From assembly GCA_947311745.1 (NCBI GenBank), contig CAMZLT010000254.1:1-8438 (forward strand): a DNA stretch of 8,438 bases, given 5' to 3'. Within the stretch, counting starts at the first letter, position 1, and the number at the start of each line of letters is the position of its first letter. Below, in pieces: positions 7,594 to 8,438 of this stretch. The notes under the pieces are model-generated. The model saw only the letters and a program-made list of their open reading frames with translations, was not told where the DNA came from and ran no database searches. Origin of the DNA: an uncultured Flavobacteriaceae bacterium (GTDB taxonomy: Bacteria; Bacteroidota; Bacteroidia; Flavobacteriales; Flavobacteriaceae). The position numbers and the translations under genes are program-made.

Positions 7594-8438
7594 TTACCTT
7601 TTTAAAGAGAAGTGACCTCTTATTTGTTTTCCATTTTTATATTGAATTAAGTACCAATAATCAGTTGATTGTGCTGCTGTACCATTATATTTACCATTCC
7701 ATTGGTTTATATCATTTGGTAGTATTTTTGTTATTATTTTTCCAAATCTATCGAAAATATAGATATACATTACTAAATTATAATCATCTTGAATATTCCA
7801 ATAATCATTTATATTATCTCCGTTAGGAGTAAAAAATTTAGGAATTTTAAATCTAGTAGAAAAAGATGTTTCATTACAATTAATAGATTCTCCTTGCTCA
7901 TTATATGGAGTAATAATTACATAAAAGGTTGTATTTTCTTTATAATTTTCAAAATGTCTATATATATTAGAATTTCCCATATCTTGAGAGCTCAACACAT
8001 CCGATCCTCCAGATGATGTTCCTATAGTTAGATAATAACCTACTGCTCTATTAACTCTATCCCATTTTAAATAAGTATTTGTAGAAACATCTGTTTGTCC
8101 GTTTTTAGGAAAAATTAATGTAGTACAATTTAGATTAATGATAGTTTCCGTTGTAAAACTAGTTTCCGTACAACCGCTAGCTGAACCAATTGCATTATAA
8201 GGAATAATTGTAATGTAATAGCTTGTATTTTCTGTAAAATCACTTGGTGGATTGTAGCTTGTACTATTTCCGTTATCAAAATTATTTAAAATATCATTTC
8301 CTCCTGATGTTGTTCCAATAGTGATATAATAACCTGTAGCATTTGTAACTGCTGTCCAAGTTAAATTAGTATTGATTGCTACATCGATTGCTGCATCTGT
8401 TGGTGTTGTTAATTGTGTACAATTTGGAACGGTTGAAA
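7594..8438 (-). CDS. T9SS type B cargo protein with fibronectin-III-like repeats (partial, N-terminus beyond window)
   Basis: This is the 3' end of a gene that enters from the right edge. 280 codons are visible, open through the edge, and the stop TAA is at 7594-7596. It encodes two tandem fibronectin-III-like modules of 98 residues each, sharing GYYxTIGTxSGG and a cysteine pair, then an 83-residue C-terminal domain of the gliding-motility-associated type B kind (CHU_C family), from IPKFFTPNGDN to GHFSLKR. Such domains direct proteins through the T9SS to the cell surface or medium. The modules suggest an extended surface or adhesive stalk, but any catalytic or binding domain would lie outside the window, so the function is unknown. 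A GTG at 7998 is only an internal valine codon: the same frame continues upstream with clear repeat homology. The gene is 123 bases from ruvA on the same strand; I see no convincing terminator between them. Confidence 0.93.
   Translation of the reverse strand, partial: STVPNCTQLTTPTDAAIDVAINTNLTWTAVTNATGYYITIGTTSGGNDILNNFDNGNSTSYNPPSDFTENTSYYITIIPYNAIGSASGCTETSFTTETIINLNCTTLIFPKNGQTDVSTNTYLKWDRVNRAVGYYLTIGTSSGGSDVLSSQDMGNSNIYRHFENYKENTTFYVIITPYNEQGESINCNETSFSTRFKIPKFFTPNGDNINDYWNIQDDYNLVMYIYIFDRFGKIITKILPNDINQWNGKYNGTAAQSTDYWYLIQYKNGKQIRGHFSLKR
7597..7845 (-). other. T9SS type B C-terminal sorting domain
   Basis: 83 residues with the family landmarks in order: IPKFFTPNGDNINDYW, the strand YIYIFDRFGK, QWNGKYNG, STDYWYLIQY, and the terminal GHFSLKR directly before the stop. 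This is the gliding-motility-associated C-terminal domain type found on many T9SS cargo proteins. In this family it acts as the export signal recognised by the secretion machinery. Confidence 0.93.
7846..8421 (-). repeat. Two tandem 98-codon fibronectin-III-like repeats
   Basis: Unit 1 spans 8128-8421 and unit 2 spans 7846-8127, where it merges into the sorting domain. Three landmarks repeat at exactly 294 bases: the leading cysteine codon (8421 and 8127), GYY (8334 and 8040), and the second cysteine (8172 and 7878). Shared residues include GYYxTIGTxSGGxDxL, an aromatic YxIxIxPYN strand and ETSF. The units have diverged clearly, so this is an old duplication. More copies may lie upstream outside the window. 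Confidence 0.88.

Noticed and set aside
7594..7998. Stand-alone 134-residue gene starting at the GTG at 7998
   Set aside because: The same frame continues upstream to the window edge with matching repeat sequence, so the GTG is an internal valine of a longer protein.
7789..8016. 75-codon plus-strand frame opposite the cargo gene
   Set aside because: Antisense to the fibronectin-III-like repeat and sorting domain, which are clearly the real coding frame.

Overview
The window is AT-rich DNA read entirely from the minus strand. It most probably comes from a flavobacterium (phylum Bacteroidota, family Flavobacteriaceae or close kin). This rests on a full-size SprA, the outer-membrane pore of the type IX secretion system (T9SS), on a type B T9SS sorting domain, on a start region without a clear Shine-Dalgarno sequence, and on a TAnnTTTG promoter element. 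The genus cannot be told from this sequence.

Layout in transcription order, from the high coordinates down. (1) The 3' part of a secreted T9SS cargo protein enters from the right edge: two 98-residue fibronectin-III-like repeats, then a type B C-terminal sorting domain, ending at 7594. (2) A 123-base gap follows, holding a good -7 promoter element just before the next gene. (3) ruvA, 194 codons, encodes a complete Holliday-junction-binding protein. (4) Four bases after the ruvA stop, sprA begins at a TTG codon and runs off the left edge. I translated all of this frame by hand: 2293 codons are open with no stop or frameshift, and only about the last 100 residues seem to be missing. It fills 80% of the window, so there is no gene-free stretch over 300 bases.

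How the genes relate: SprA forms the giant barrel through which T9SS cargo crosses the outer membrane, and the upstream gene encodes a protein carrying the tag that sends it through that pore. RuvA is a DNA recombination protein with no known link to secretion; its tight spacing to sprA suggests shared transcription and coupled translation. No novel system is evident. The points worth a second look are the TTG start of sprA, a lysine-rich insert in the SprA barrel region coded by four A7 runs, the absence of cysteine in SprA, and the repeats of the cargo protein.
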